A stretch of 35,132 bases of DNA from Candidatus Flemingiibacterium merdigallinarum (lineage in GTDB: Bacteria; Bacillota; Clostridia; Oscillospirales; CAG-272): contig CAJFKR010000020.1 in the NCBI GenBank assembly GCA_904386005.1, positions 1 through 35,132 of the forward strand. The letters are read 5' to 3'. A program made the translations under genes and the position numbers. This document shows, piece by piece, positions 15,316 through 23,025 of this stretch (the stretch's first letter is position 1; the number at the start of each line of letters is the position of its first letter). Under the pieces are notes generated by a model. The model was not told the origin of the DNA. It did not search any database and saw only the letters and a list, made by a program, of their open reading frames with translations.

Positions 15316-16604
15316 CAGAGCGTCCTCCCGCCGGCGTCGAGCAGCAGCCCCGCGAGCGCGATCGCCGCCGCCGACTCAACGACCGGCACGGCGCGCAGCG
15401 CGATGCAGGGGTCGTGCCGCCCCTTGATAGTCAGCTTGGCGTCCGCCTTACCCGCAAGGTCGACTGTGTCCTGCTCGATGTAGATAGACGGCGTCGGCTT
15501 CATCGCGACCGAGAATACAATCGGCATACCGGTAGTCATACCGCCGACAATGCCGCCGCAGTTATTGGTCTTGGTCACGACCTTGCCGTCGCGGTATTCG
15601 TAGGCGTCGTTCGCTTCCGAACCGTACATACGACAAAAGTCAAATCCGGCGCCGAACTCAATGCCCTTTACCCCGGGAATCGCGAACGCGAGATTGGATA
15701 TCTCGGACTCAACGCTGCCGAACATATGCTCGCCGAGCGCGACCGGCATATCCTCGCCCGCCACCGCGCACTCGATTATCGCGCCGACCGAATCGCCGCG
15801 CATCTTCGCCGAGTTTATAATCGTCGTGAATGCCTCCTCCGACATCTTGTCGAGCGTCGGGAAGGATCGCTGGCGCAGTCTGCGCAGCAGCTCGGGGGTG
15901 ACATTCGGATCGAATCGGCTGTCGCTGACATTGAGTATCTGCCGCACATGAGCCGCGACCTCGATTCCGCGAAGCGCGAGCAGCTGCATACACATGGCTC
16001 CGGCAAATACGAGAGGAGCGGTGAGCCGCCCCGAGAAATGCCCGCCGCCGCGCAGCTCGGTGTGCATACCGTATTTGATAAACGCCGGATAATCGGCGTG
16101 ATTCGGTCGGGGCAGCACCGGCTCGTTCTCCCTGCCGGCGGTATTTTTGTCATTTGAGCCTGCGCTCCCGTCATTCGAGCCGTCGGAATATCTGTCACTC
16201 GAAACTGAAATCCTGTCATCCGCGACGGAATTTTTATCGTTCGCGACAGAACTATTTTCATTTGTACCGGCTGCGTTCTTGTCGCCCGAGCCGCCGGTTA
16301 TATTCCTGTAGTCGCTCGAACGTTGATTCTCGTTTTCGATCACCGCGCAGATCGGGAATCCGTTTGTATATCCGTCGGACACGCCCGACAGTATTCGCGG
16401 TCTGTCGCTCTCGCTGCGCTTGGTCGACAGAGCCGCGAGTGACTGGTTCGCGCTGCCGGGAGCGCGCCGCTTCATCATTGCCGCGATCGCGTCAAAATCG
16501 ACCTTCATGCCGGCGGGAAAGCCGTCGATAACGACGCCGATAGCCTCGCCGTGCGATTCGCCGAACACCGACAGCTTCAGCTTTTTGCCATAGATAGAAG
16601 CCAC
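15315..16604 (-). CDS. aroC: Chorismate synthase with a low-complexity insert
   Basis: This enzyme makes chorismate from 5-enolpyruvylshikimate 3-phosphate, the last step of the shikimate pathway, using reduced FMN. All three signatures are present: GESHGEAIGVVIDG at 15-28, GGIVGGMTTGMPI in the middle, and GRHDPCIALRAVPVVE near the C-terminus. PRPNHADYPAFIKYG and GGGHFSGRLTAP also fit. At 429 residues it is about 60 longer than usual; the excess is residues 101-163, a degenerate Ser/Asn/Asp repeat placed just before PRPNHAD. The frame starts at GTG (16604), ten bases after GGAGG, 17 bases downstream of the htpG end. The enzyme is probably active, since the insert lies in a loop and no catalytic segment is broken. 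Confidence 0.95.
   Translation of the reverse strand: MASIYGKKLKLSVFGESHGEAIGVVIDGFPAGMKVDFDAIAAMMKRRAPGSANQSLAALSTKRSESDRPRILSGVSDGYTNGFPICAVIENENQRSSDYRNITGGSGDKNAAGTNENSSVANDKNSVADDRISVSSDRYSDGSNDGSAGSNDKNTAGRENEPVLPRPNHADYPAFIKYGMHTELRGGGHFSGRLTAPLVFAGAMCMQLLALRGIEVAAHVRQILNVSDSRFDPNVTPELLRRLRQRSFPTLDKMSEEAFTTIINSAKMRGDSVGAIIECAVAGEDMPVALGEHMFGSVESEISNLAFAIPGVKGIEFGAGFDFCRMYGSEANDAYEYRDGKVVTKTNNCGGIVGGMTTGMPIVFSVAMKPTPSIYIEQDTVDLAGKADAKLTIKGRHDPCIALRAVPVVESAAAIALAGLLLDAGGRTL
16134..16295 (-). repeat. Degenerate 21-24 bp tandem repeat inside aroC
   Basis: The protein reads as seven- to eight-residue units (VANDKNS, VADDRIS, VSSDRYS, DGSNDGSA, GSNDKNTAG), and the DNA units follow the same 21-24 base period. 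It keeps the reading frame and adds about 60 hydrophilic residues. Confidence 0.8.
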
Positions 16605-16620
16605 TGCGGCTCATCCTCCT

Positions 16621-18528
16621 TTATATGTTCAACAGCATATCGAAGCTCTCGCCGAGGAAATCCTTGAGCTCGTCGGCGGTGAGCTGTCTCTGCGCGAGCA
16701 GCGCGAGGGTGTAGATCTGCTTTGCCACTTTCTTCGCTTTGTCCGCGTCCGATTCAAGCTCGTCTGCCAGCCGCTTGATTAGCTCGCTCTGCGCGTTGAC
16801 TACAAGCGTAGCGTCGGTCGGGAACTTCATGTCCGAACCGTCGTTTCCAGCCATGCGGTACATCTTCATCATGTCCTCCATGCGGCGCGACTGCTCGGAG
16901 ATATTGAGGACAGCCGGTATCTTATCGTTCTTTAACAGCTCGAACGAAACCTTCAAGTCCTTGTTGCCGCTGACTTCTTTGAAGAGCTCGGCGAGCTTTT
17001 CGTTCTCCTCCGCTTTGCCGTCAGCCTTGAGCGCGCTCGCGACGTCGGCATCGATGCGGACGAATTTGACTCCCTCGTTCTCCTGCTCGATTACATTGAT
17101 GAACTGCGTGTCGATCAGCTTGTCGAGTACGACGACCTCGATTCCCTCCGACTCGAACATTGCGATATACTGCGCCTGCGACGTCTTGTCCGCGGTGTAG
17201 TAGACCGTCTTGTCGTGCTTGTCCTTAGCCTTTTCAAGATATTCGGGGAGCGTGACAAAGCGCGAATCCGCGGTGCGGTAGAGGATCGAGTCCTTGACTC
17301 GCTCGTAGAATTTGTGGTCGCGCAGGCAACCGTATTCGACAAACGTCTTCAAATCGTCCCACAGCTTCTCGTAGCTCTCGCGCTCATTGTTAAACATAGA
17401 ATTCAGCTTGTCCGCGACCTTCTTCACGATGTGAGCCGAAATCTTCGCGACATATCCGCTGTTCTGCAAATAGCTGCGCGATACGTTCAGCGGCAGGTCG
17501 GGACAGTCGAGCACGCCCTTGAGCATGAGCAGAAATTCGGGGATGACTTCCTTGATGTTGTCGGCGACGAAAACCTGATTGTAGTAGAGCTTGACCTGAC
17601 CCTCGAGGCTGTCGTATTCGTGCGCGAGGCGCGGGAAGTAGAGGATTCCCTTGAAGTTGAGCGGGTAGTCGGCGTTCAGGTGGATGTGGAAGAGCGGCTC
17701 GCGGTAGTCATTGAATACCTTGCGGTAGAACTCCGCGTATTCCTCGTCGGTGCATTCGGACGGGTTCTTCTGCCAGAGCGGGTGGATGTCGTTGATCGGC
17801 TTCGGCTCTGCTTTTTCTTTTGGCTCGTCGGCAGCCGTAGAGTCTTTTTCATCGTCCTTTTTCTCGTCCTCGGGCTTGACAACGTCGAGATAAATTTCAA
17901 CCGGCATGAACGAGCAGTATTTTTCGAGAATGCCGCGGATACGGTACTCGTCGAGGAACTCGTCCTCGTCCTTCATTATGTGCATGACGACGTCGGTACC
18001 GCGTTCGGCGCGGTAGTAGTCCTTGGTAATCTCATATTCGCCCGCCTCGGTGCAGACCCACTTGACCGCGCTCTCGCCGGTATACGACCGGGTTATTACG
18101 TCGACCGTGTCGCTTACCATGAACGCCGAGTAGAAGCCGAGACCGAAGTGACCGATTATGCCGTCGTTCTTCGCGTCCTCGTCGCTGCCCTCGTATTTCT
18201 GTATGAACTCGAGCGCGCCCGACAGCGCGATCTGACAGATGTAACGACGCACCTCGTCCTCAGTCATACCGATGCCGTTGTCCGAAACGGTGAGTGTGCG
18301 CGCCTCCTTGTCAAGCGTGACAGTGATGCGGTAATTCTCGTCGATGTCCTTAGCCTCGCCGAGCGAGACGAGCCGCTTCAATTTTGTGACCGCGTCGCAG
18401 GCGTTTGACACGATCTCACGGAGAAATATCTCCTTCTCCGAATAGAGCCATTTTTTTATAATTGGAAATATGTGTTCAATTTCGACGGATATACCGCCTT
18501 TTTCGGTGTTGTTCATCTCATCTGACAT
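16621..18528 (-). CDS. htpG: Hsp90 chaperone HtpG
   Basis: The 635-residue cytoplasmic ATP-dependent chaperone is complete. The GHKL ATPase domain (about 1-220) shows EIVSNACDAVTKLK (ATP-binding Glu/Asn), TLTVSDNGIGMT, and the lid region IGHFGLGFYSAFMVSD. A Lys/Glu/Asp-rich charged linker occupies about 226-245, longer than in E. coli. The middle domain has LPLNVSRSYLQNSGYVAKI with the catalytic Arg of the ATPase, and the C-terminal dimerisation domain ends in ALLAQRQLTADELKDFLG...MLLNI. The ATG follows AGAGGT by about seven bases. It is first in the operon htpG-aroC-PDT-like-UroD-like-TSCPD, an unusual partner set for a chaperone gene. Confidence 0.97.
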   Translation of the reverse strand: MSDEMNNTEKGGISVEIEHIFPIIKKWLYSEKEIFLREIVSNACDAVTKLKRLVSLGEAKDIDENYRITVTLDKEARTLTVSDNGIGMTEDEVRRYICQIALSGALEFIQKYEGSDEDAKNDGIIGHFGLGFYSAFMVSDTVDVITRSYTGESAVKWVCTEAGEYEITKDYYRAERGTDVVMHIMKDEDEFLDEYRIRGILEKYCSFMPVEIYLDVVKPEDEKKDDEKDSTAADEPKEKAEPKPINDIHPLWQKNPSECTDEEYAEFYRKVFNDYREPLFHIHLNADYPLNFKGILYFPRLAHEYDSLEGQVKLYYNQVFVADNIKEVIPEFLLMLKGVLDCPDLPLNVSRSYLQNSGYVAKISAHIVKKVADKLNSMFNNERESYEKLWDDLKTFVEYGCLRDHKFYERVKDSILYRTADSRFVTLPEYLEKAKDKHDKTVYYTADKTSQAQYIAMFESEGIEVVVLDKLIDTQFINVIEQENEGVKFVRIDADVASALKADGKAEENEKLAELFKEVSGNKDLKVSFELLKNDKIPAVLNISEQSRRMEDMMKMYRMAGNDGSDMKFPTDATLVVNAQSELIKRLADELESDADKAKKVAKQIYTLALLAQRQLTADELKDFLGESFDMLLNI

Positions 18529-18572
18529 AGCTTATACCTCTTTATATTAAAGAATATATTCAAAATTTTCCG

Positions 18573-18636
18573 GGAAATTCCGCACGAGCAAAATTTCCTC
18601 ACAATAAATTATACCGCAAAACCCGCGTAAAGTCAA
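18573..18636 (-). promoter_or_regulatory. Promoter and leader hairpin of the htpG operon
   Basis: On the minus strand TTGACT-N17-TATAAT (18608-18636). The about 70-base leader contains the inverted repeat GGAAATT...AATTTCC (18573-18598) in front of the AGAGGT ribosome site. No CIRCE operator is present. The stretch 18637-18698 shows nothing else. Confidence 0.72.
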
Positions 18637-18698
18637 CCGATACGCACTGAAAGTTACATAAAAATTAAATATTATTAATATGAACTCACACGGCATCT

Positions 18699-18727
18699 TG
18701 ACAACCGGATGAAAATAGTGTATCATA
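18699..18727 (+). promoter_or_regulatory. Promoter of the acyltransferase gene group
   Basis: TTGACA-N17-TATCAT, leader about 110 bases to the ATG at 18840. The leader contains a short AGGC-TAA-CGCCT-like inverted repeat. Positions may be off by one base. Confidence 0.7.
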
Positions 18728-18839
18728 ATACTAAACCCACGCAATGCTGATTAGGCTAACGCCTTTCGCGTTCAATCTAAGCCAATCCGCGCCCGATTAC
18801 ACCTATACATTCCACATCTGAGTTTACCGGAGACACAAC

Positions 18840-19910
18840 ATGACAAAATCACGCAGGGACGAGCTGTCCTGCCTCAATATAATTTTCTGCCTTATGGTAA
18901 TATTCGTCCACTCGGCGTCGGTCACAGTCAACGCGATGGACAAGACAAGCGCGCTCTACGCTCTGATGCTGACGCTCTGGCGGATGTGTCCCTGCGCGGT
19001 GCAGGGCTTCATCTTCCTTGCCGGCGTGAAGCTCGCCCTGTCGGCGGGCAAGCCGCTCGATTACCCGAAATATATACTGAAGCGGATACTGCGAGTCTGG
19101 GTTCCCTACGCGCTCGCGTCGGTCGTGTATTTCGTGTATCTCGCTCATATAGGCTATCTTACGCCTAGCACCGAGCTACTGATTCGCGGCATAGCCTTTT
19201 CGGAAATCACCGGACACCTGTATTTCGTCGTCGCGATAATGCAGTTCTATCTGCTCGCGCCGCTCTGGCGGGCGGTCGCGCGGCGGTTTGACCGCGCCGA
19301 GGTCGTAGTCGGAGCGCTGATTGTCTCCTATTTCATAAGCCAGCTGCTCGGCTACAACCTCGCCGATTTCCTTTATCTGTTCAATCAGAGCTATGTGTTT
19401 CCCTATTGCGACCGAATATTTACGACCTACCTTCCCTTTTTTGTCGCCGGACTCGCCGTCGGGCGCAGCTATGAGTATATAAAATCCGCGGCGTCAAGGG
19501 CGCTGCTGCCGACCTCAATCGTCTTTGCCGCCGCGCTCTTTTTCGACGCGCTGCTCGGTTATTTCAGCAGTACGGGCAGAGCTTATGTCTACTGGCTCGA
19601 GGTCGCGCACACCTTTTACGCGATAGCTGCCGTCTGCTTTTTGTATACGGTCAGCGTCAGAATCGGACCTTGGGTGATGCGGATTCCGGTCATGAAGTAT
19701 ATCGACCGCGCGTCCTATTCGATCTACCTCTGGCACCCGCTCGCGCTCTATGTATGCGACCGGATAATAACGCCGCTCAATCTTTCAATGAAGCCGGCTT
19801 TCGCGCTGAGAATGCTTTTCGGATATGTCCTGACCATCGCGCTCTGTTCGCTGTTTTCATTCGGAATGGGACATTTACGTACACTGATTACCACATATAG
19901 GGGAGAATAA
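18840..19910 (+). CDS. Acyltransferase family 3 membrane protein
   Basis: The 356-residue protein has about ten transmembrane helices typical of the acyltransferase-3 (PF01757) family, which moves acyl groups onto cell-surface sugars or antibiotics. The N-terminal region DELSCLNIIFCLMVIFVHSA carries the conserved His about 30 residues in (VHS), as in family members with an H in helix 1. GFIFLAGVKLALS and the late MKYIDRASYSIYLWHP motif are also family-typical. The ATG follows CGGAGA. The methyltransferase begins four bases after its stop, indicating co-translation. No peptidoglycan- or lipid-specific extra domain is present, so the acceptor is unknown. Confidence 0.9.
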   Translation: MTKSRRDELSCLNIIFCLMVIFVHSASVTVNAMDKTSALYALMLTLWRMCPCAVQGFIFLAGVKLALSAGKPLDYPKYILKRILRVWVPYALASVVYFVYLAHIGYLTPSTELLIRGIAFSEITGHLYFVVAIMQFYLLAPLWRAVARRFDRAEVVVGALIVSYFISQLLGYNLADFLYLFNQSYVFPYCDRIFTTYLPFFVAGLAVGRSYEYIKSAASRALLPTSIVFAAALFFDALLGYFSSTGRAYVYWLEVAHTFYAIAAVCFLYTVSVRIGPWVMRIPVMKYIDRASYSIYLWHPLALYVCDRIITPLNLSMKPAFALRMLFGYVLTIALCSLFSFGMGHLRTLITTYRGE

Positions 19911-19913
19911 CAA

Positions 19914-20696
19914 ATGAGTAATATTAACAATACCGACTCGGTAAAAAAACAATACGCAAACGCCGGCAGCCTGAGCGCCCGAATGTCGATACATGACAAA
20001 TACTCGACAAATAAGCAGGGCTTCAGGAATTGGATCTTCGCCAATTATAAAATTGAAGACGGTATGCGCATACTCGAGCTTGGATGCGGTACGGGCGACA
20101 TCTGGAAGTCGCGGCAGGACACCATAAATCGCGCTTCCGAGCTTATCCTCTCCGACTTTTCGGAGGGAATGCTCGCGTCGGCGAAGGCTGCCCTAAGCGG
20201 CTGCGAAAACATCAAGTACGAGCTGATAGATATCCAAGCGATACCATATGAGGATGAAGCTTTCGATATTGTCATAGCCAATATGATGCTCTACCATGTT
20301 CCGGTTATGGGTAAGGCGTTGTCCGAGGTCTATCGGGTACTTAAGCAAGGCGGCAAATTCTACTCCGCTACTTATGGCGAGCACGGTATTATGGAATATC
20401 TTGCCAAAATCTTCGCGCCCTACGGCGTTAGGGACGACAGCAGCAAAAGCTTCACATTGCAGAACGGCGATGTGATACTCAAGAGATATTTTAACAGTGT
20501 CGAAAAACTTTTGTACATCGACTCCCTCGCAGTCACCAATATCGACGACATGGTAGAGTATATCGCGTCAATGTCGAGCATGGCAGCTATCGGCGGTATG
20601 CCGAAAAGCAGGGTGAAAGAAATCCTATGCGAAAATATGACCGGCGACGTCCTGAACGTGCCAAAGGAATACGGTATGTTCGTGTCGACAAAGTGA
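19914..20696 (+). CDS. Class I SAM-dependent methyltransferase
   Basis: The 260-residue cytoplasmic protein has a Methyltransf_11/25-type Rossmann fold. Motif I is MRILELGCGTGDIW at about 43-56, with the acidic end of beta-2 in LILSDFSEGML. The motif II/III region is ELIDIQAIPYEDEAFDIVIANMMLYHV, followed by LSEVYRVLKQGGKFYSATYGEHG. The ATG follows GGGGAG by six bases and is three bases past the acyltransferase stop, so the two form an operon. The substrate may be the same surface or small-molecule target as that of the acyltransferase, but this is inference. The C-terminal about 100 residues, with YNSVEKL-like helices, probably cap the active site. Confidence 0.92.
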   Translation: MSNINNTDSVKKQYANAGSLSARMSIHDKYSTNKQGFRNWIFANYKIEDGMRILELGCGTGDIWKSRQDTINRASELILSDFSEGMLASAKAALSGCENIKYELIDIQAIPYEDEAFDIVIANMMLYHVPVMGKALSEVYRVLKQGGKFYSATYGEHGIMEYLAKIFAPYGVRDDSSKSFTLQNGDVILKRYFNSVEKLLYIDSLAVTNIDDMVEYIASMSSMAAIGGMPKSRVKEILCENMTGDVLNVPKEYGMFVSTK

Positions 20697-20790
20697 CGAT
20701 ATAAAGTATCCGCGAAGACAAATATTTGAAGCTGTGACCTTGGAGGCAACATTAAATTAATTCCTGCCAAAAACAACGGAGGTAATCAAT

Positions 20791-21801
20791 ATGCAGAAAT
20801 TCATAGTAAGCCGCGACGACACGATCTACGAAGCCTGGCCCGACCTCGCGATGGGAGCGGACGGTCGCCTGGTCTGCATATTCAGCGAGTGTACCGCGCA
20901 CACCAACCGCGAGCTCGCGCGGCTCACGATACGTATAAGTGACGACCGCGGCCGCAGCTGGTCGGACAAAATCTACCTGTCAGAGCGCGGTAAGCGCAAC
21001 GCGTATTTCAACTGCGCCCGTATATTCAGTCTCGCCGATGGCAGATACGCGGTCGTCTGCGACTTTCTCGAAAACGAATCGAATGTAGACAATATGCGCA
21101 ATTTCATCTGGTACAGTGACGACGGTGTGAACTGGAGCGAACCGACCGAGCTGCCGATTCACGGCATCGTGCCCGACTTTTATGAAACTTCAAACGGTCG
21201 CTGGATAGTCTCTGCGCACCACGCCCTGCCGGAAACCGGCAAGCTGACCGAATATTTCATCTACTCGGACGACAAGGGGCAAAGCTGGTCAGAGCAAGCC
21301 ATTCTCGCCGCCGACCCGCGATACAATCTCTGCGAGGCGTCGGTGCTCGAGGTCGCGCCGAACACGCTCGTCACTTATATGCGCGAGAACTCGGGTCAGG
21401 GCTGGGACTGCTTCAAAGCAATTTCATATGACAACGGCACGAGCTGGGAGGGCGTGTATAATGTTCCCCTGCCCGGCTGCCACCGTCCGAAAGCCGGTAT
21501 CCTCAATAACGGCGATATCCTTATAACCTATCGCTTCCTGCAGGGCGGGCGCAGCGCGACGCAGAATATGTTCGGCGCGGTCATGCCGCGCGACAGCGCG
21601 ACAATGACAGTGCGCGGCGAGCAGCTGGCGCGGATTTTCCCGATAGACTTCGACCGCAGCCGGACTCCCGACCTCGGCTACACCGGCTGGGTGCAGTTCG
21701 ACGACGGTGAGATTTACGTCGTCGACTACATAGTCGACGACGCTCCGAAGGCGCAGATTCGCGGCAGCGCGTTCCGCCTCGACGAGGTGCTGCTCGGTTA
21801 G
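20791..21801 (+). CDS. Sialidase-family (BNR/Asp-box) beta-propeller protein, cytoplasmic-looking
   Basis: The 336-residue protein has four Asp-boxes, S-x-D-x-G-x-x-W: SDDRGRSW, SDDGVNW, SDDKGQSW and SYDNGTSW, spread through the chain as in a six-bladed sialidase propeller. It lacks a signal peptide, so it probably acts inside the cell on imported sugars, or it is not a classic neuraminidase. Arg and Tyr/Glu residues (EASVLE..., TYRFLQGGRS, DRSRTPDLGYTGW) could form the acid pocket, but a full Arg triad cannot be proven by eye. The ATG follows AACGGAGG by about eight bases, 94 bases after the methyltransferase. It is in the same superfamily as the remnant at 988, but a different subgroup with no visible shared C-terminal domain. 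Confidence 0.85.
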   Translation: MQKFIVSRDDTIYEAWPDLAMGADGRLVCIFSECTAHTNRELARLTIRISDDRGRSWSDKIYLSERGKRNAYFNCARIFSLADGRYAVVCDFLENESNVDNMRNFIWYSDDGVNWSEPTELPIHGIVPDFYETSNGRWIVSAHHALPETGKLTEYFIYSDDKGQSWSEQAILAADPRYNLCEASVLEVAPNTLVTYMRENSGQGWDCFKAISYDNGTSWEGVYNVPLPGCHRPKAGILNNGDILITYRFLQGGRSATQNMFGAVMPRDSATMTVRGEQLARIFPIDFDRSRTPDLGYTGWVQFDDGEIYVVDYIVDDAPKAQIRGSAFRLDEVLLG

Positions 21802-21860
21802 GAAATATATGCAAAACCTATGATACGGACGTAAATCTATAAGAATAGTCACACTATTTT

Positions 21861-22002
21861 AACGTGAGTTCGACGAGGTTCTTTAGTTTGGTACAGCTAT
21901 ATTGTTTGCTTTCACTGGGGGATAACCCTACGAGTTGCTGACGCAACGTTGCTTGTTCAGTGAATTGTTTATTAACAGTGCTATATTTCCATCGAACTCA
22001 TA
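21861..22002 (-). repeat. Shortened copy of the MITE-like repeat
   Basis: The left part (AACGTGAGTTCGACG... through ACTGGGGG) matches about 67 bases of the 28960 element's minus strand with roughly seven differences. The right part (TTGTTCAGT ... CATCGAACTCA) matches its other end. The middle, including the long GC palindrome, is missing, and the outer four bases of the right terminal repeat have decayed. Strand is arbitrary. Confidence 0.8.
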
Positions 22003-22010
22003 CAATTATA

Positions 22011-22048
22011 TAAAAAGCCGCGCCTGTCCGGAATATCCGGACAGGCGC
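22011..22048 (-). terminator. Terminator of the esterase gene
   Basis: GCGCCTGTCCGGA-ATA-TCCGGACAGGCGC is a perfect 13-bp stem (22020-22032/22036-22048). On the minus strand it is followed by GGCTTTTTA. Confidence 0.9.
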
Positions 22049-22053
22049 TGTTG

Positions 22054-22839
22054 TTATTTCTTGATCGGCAGCCAGTTGAGCACATCCTGAATCCACTTGT
22101 CCCAGTAATACCAGCTGTGATTGCCCTCGCTGTCCTTGTAGACAAGGTCGTAGCCGAGCGACTTCAGATGGTCGCGCATACGCAGATTGTCCTTGTAGAG
22201 GAAATCCTCGGTGCCGCACCATTGATAGAGCTTCGGTATCGGCTTCGTGCCGTCCTTGATGAGCCGTTCCGCCACCGCGAACAGATCGTTGTCGCTGCCC
22301 TTGAACTCGGTCTCGTAGTCGCCGGCGAGCGACTCGGCGAAGCCGGGGCGCGAGCGGTCGTAGAAGGTGCCGAAGTCGAGCGCGCCCGACAGCGACGCGC
22401 CGCACGAGAAGGTCTCGGGCGCGCAGAGCGCGAGCTTGAACGCTCCGTAGCCGCCCATCGACAGTCCGGCGACAAACGTGTCCTCGCGGCGGGGCGACAT
22501 CTTCGGGAAGAAATCGCGCATGACGGCTACCAGCTCGTCCGACATAAACGTGAAGTAATTTCCGGCGTATTTCGTGTTCATGTACCACGACAGGTCGCCG
22601 TTCGGCATGACGACCGCGATTCCCTTTTCGGATGCGTAACGCTCGATCGACGTGCGGCGCTCCCAGATCGTGTGGTCGTCGCTCATGCCGTGCAAAAGAT
22701 AGAGCGTCGGATAGGTTTCGACCTTGTTCTCGATCGAGTCCATGCCGATCATCCCGCGCGAGCGCTGCGGCAGCACGACGTTTGCCTGTACCTGCTTGCC
22801 GAGTACCTCGGAGAAAAAGTATACATTCAGCAGAGCCAT
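22054..22839 (-). CDS. Esterase (tributyrin esterase / S-formylglutathione-hydrolase-like, PF00756)
   Basis: The 261-residue cytoplasmic alpha/beta-hydrolase is of the esterase-D type. The oxyanion region is LLHGMSDDHTIW, the nucleophile elbow is GLSMGGYGA (Ser about 150), an Asp lies in CGTEDFLY, and the catalytic His is in GNHSWYYWDKWI near the end. No signal peptide is seen. This family includes EstA tributyrin esterases of lactic-acid bacteria and acyl-carbohydrate esterases. The ATG follows AAAGGAATAATATC. It is a single gene with its own terminator. The gap 22840-23025 holds no gene; the feoB 3' side shows short hairpins but no clear T-run. Confidence 0.9.
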   Translation of the reverse strand: MALLNVYFFSEVLGKQVQANVVLPQRSRGMIGMDSIENKVETYPTLYLLHGMSDDHTIWERRTSIERYASEKGIAVVMPNGDLSWYMNTKYAGNYFTFMSDELVAVMRDFFPKMSPRREDTFVAGLSMGGYGAFKLALCAPETFSCGASLSGALDFGTFYDRSRPGFAESLAGDYETEFKGSDNDLFAVAERLIKDGTKPIPKLYQWCGTEDFLYKDNLRMRDHLKSLGYDLVYKDSEGNHSWYYWDKWIQDVLNWLPIKK

Positions 22840-23025
22840 GATATTATTCCTTTCGTACTATGGTCGTCGGCTCGGAATCCTGTCAGCCTTCGACCGTTTT
22901 TATACATTATAGCATAAATATCAGCATAATGCAAGCCATCGGCGAAATAATCCCACGCCGAAAAATATATTTCGCGGATTTGTCCGTCTGCTGACGCAAC
23001 GTGATAACGCGGGCTTATCAGCCGG

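Noticed and set aside
17215-18408. 397-residue plus-strand ORF
   Set aside because: Antisense shadow of htpG, which is complete with all signatures.
22940-23025. Terminator of feoB
   Set aside because: Short hairpins (GGCT-GATA-AGCC, CGGA-CAAA-TCCG) are present but no convincing stem plus T-run; left unassigned.
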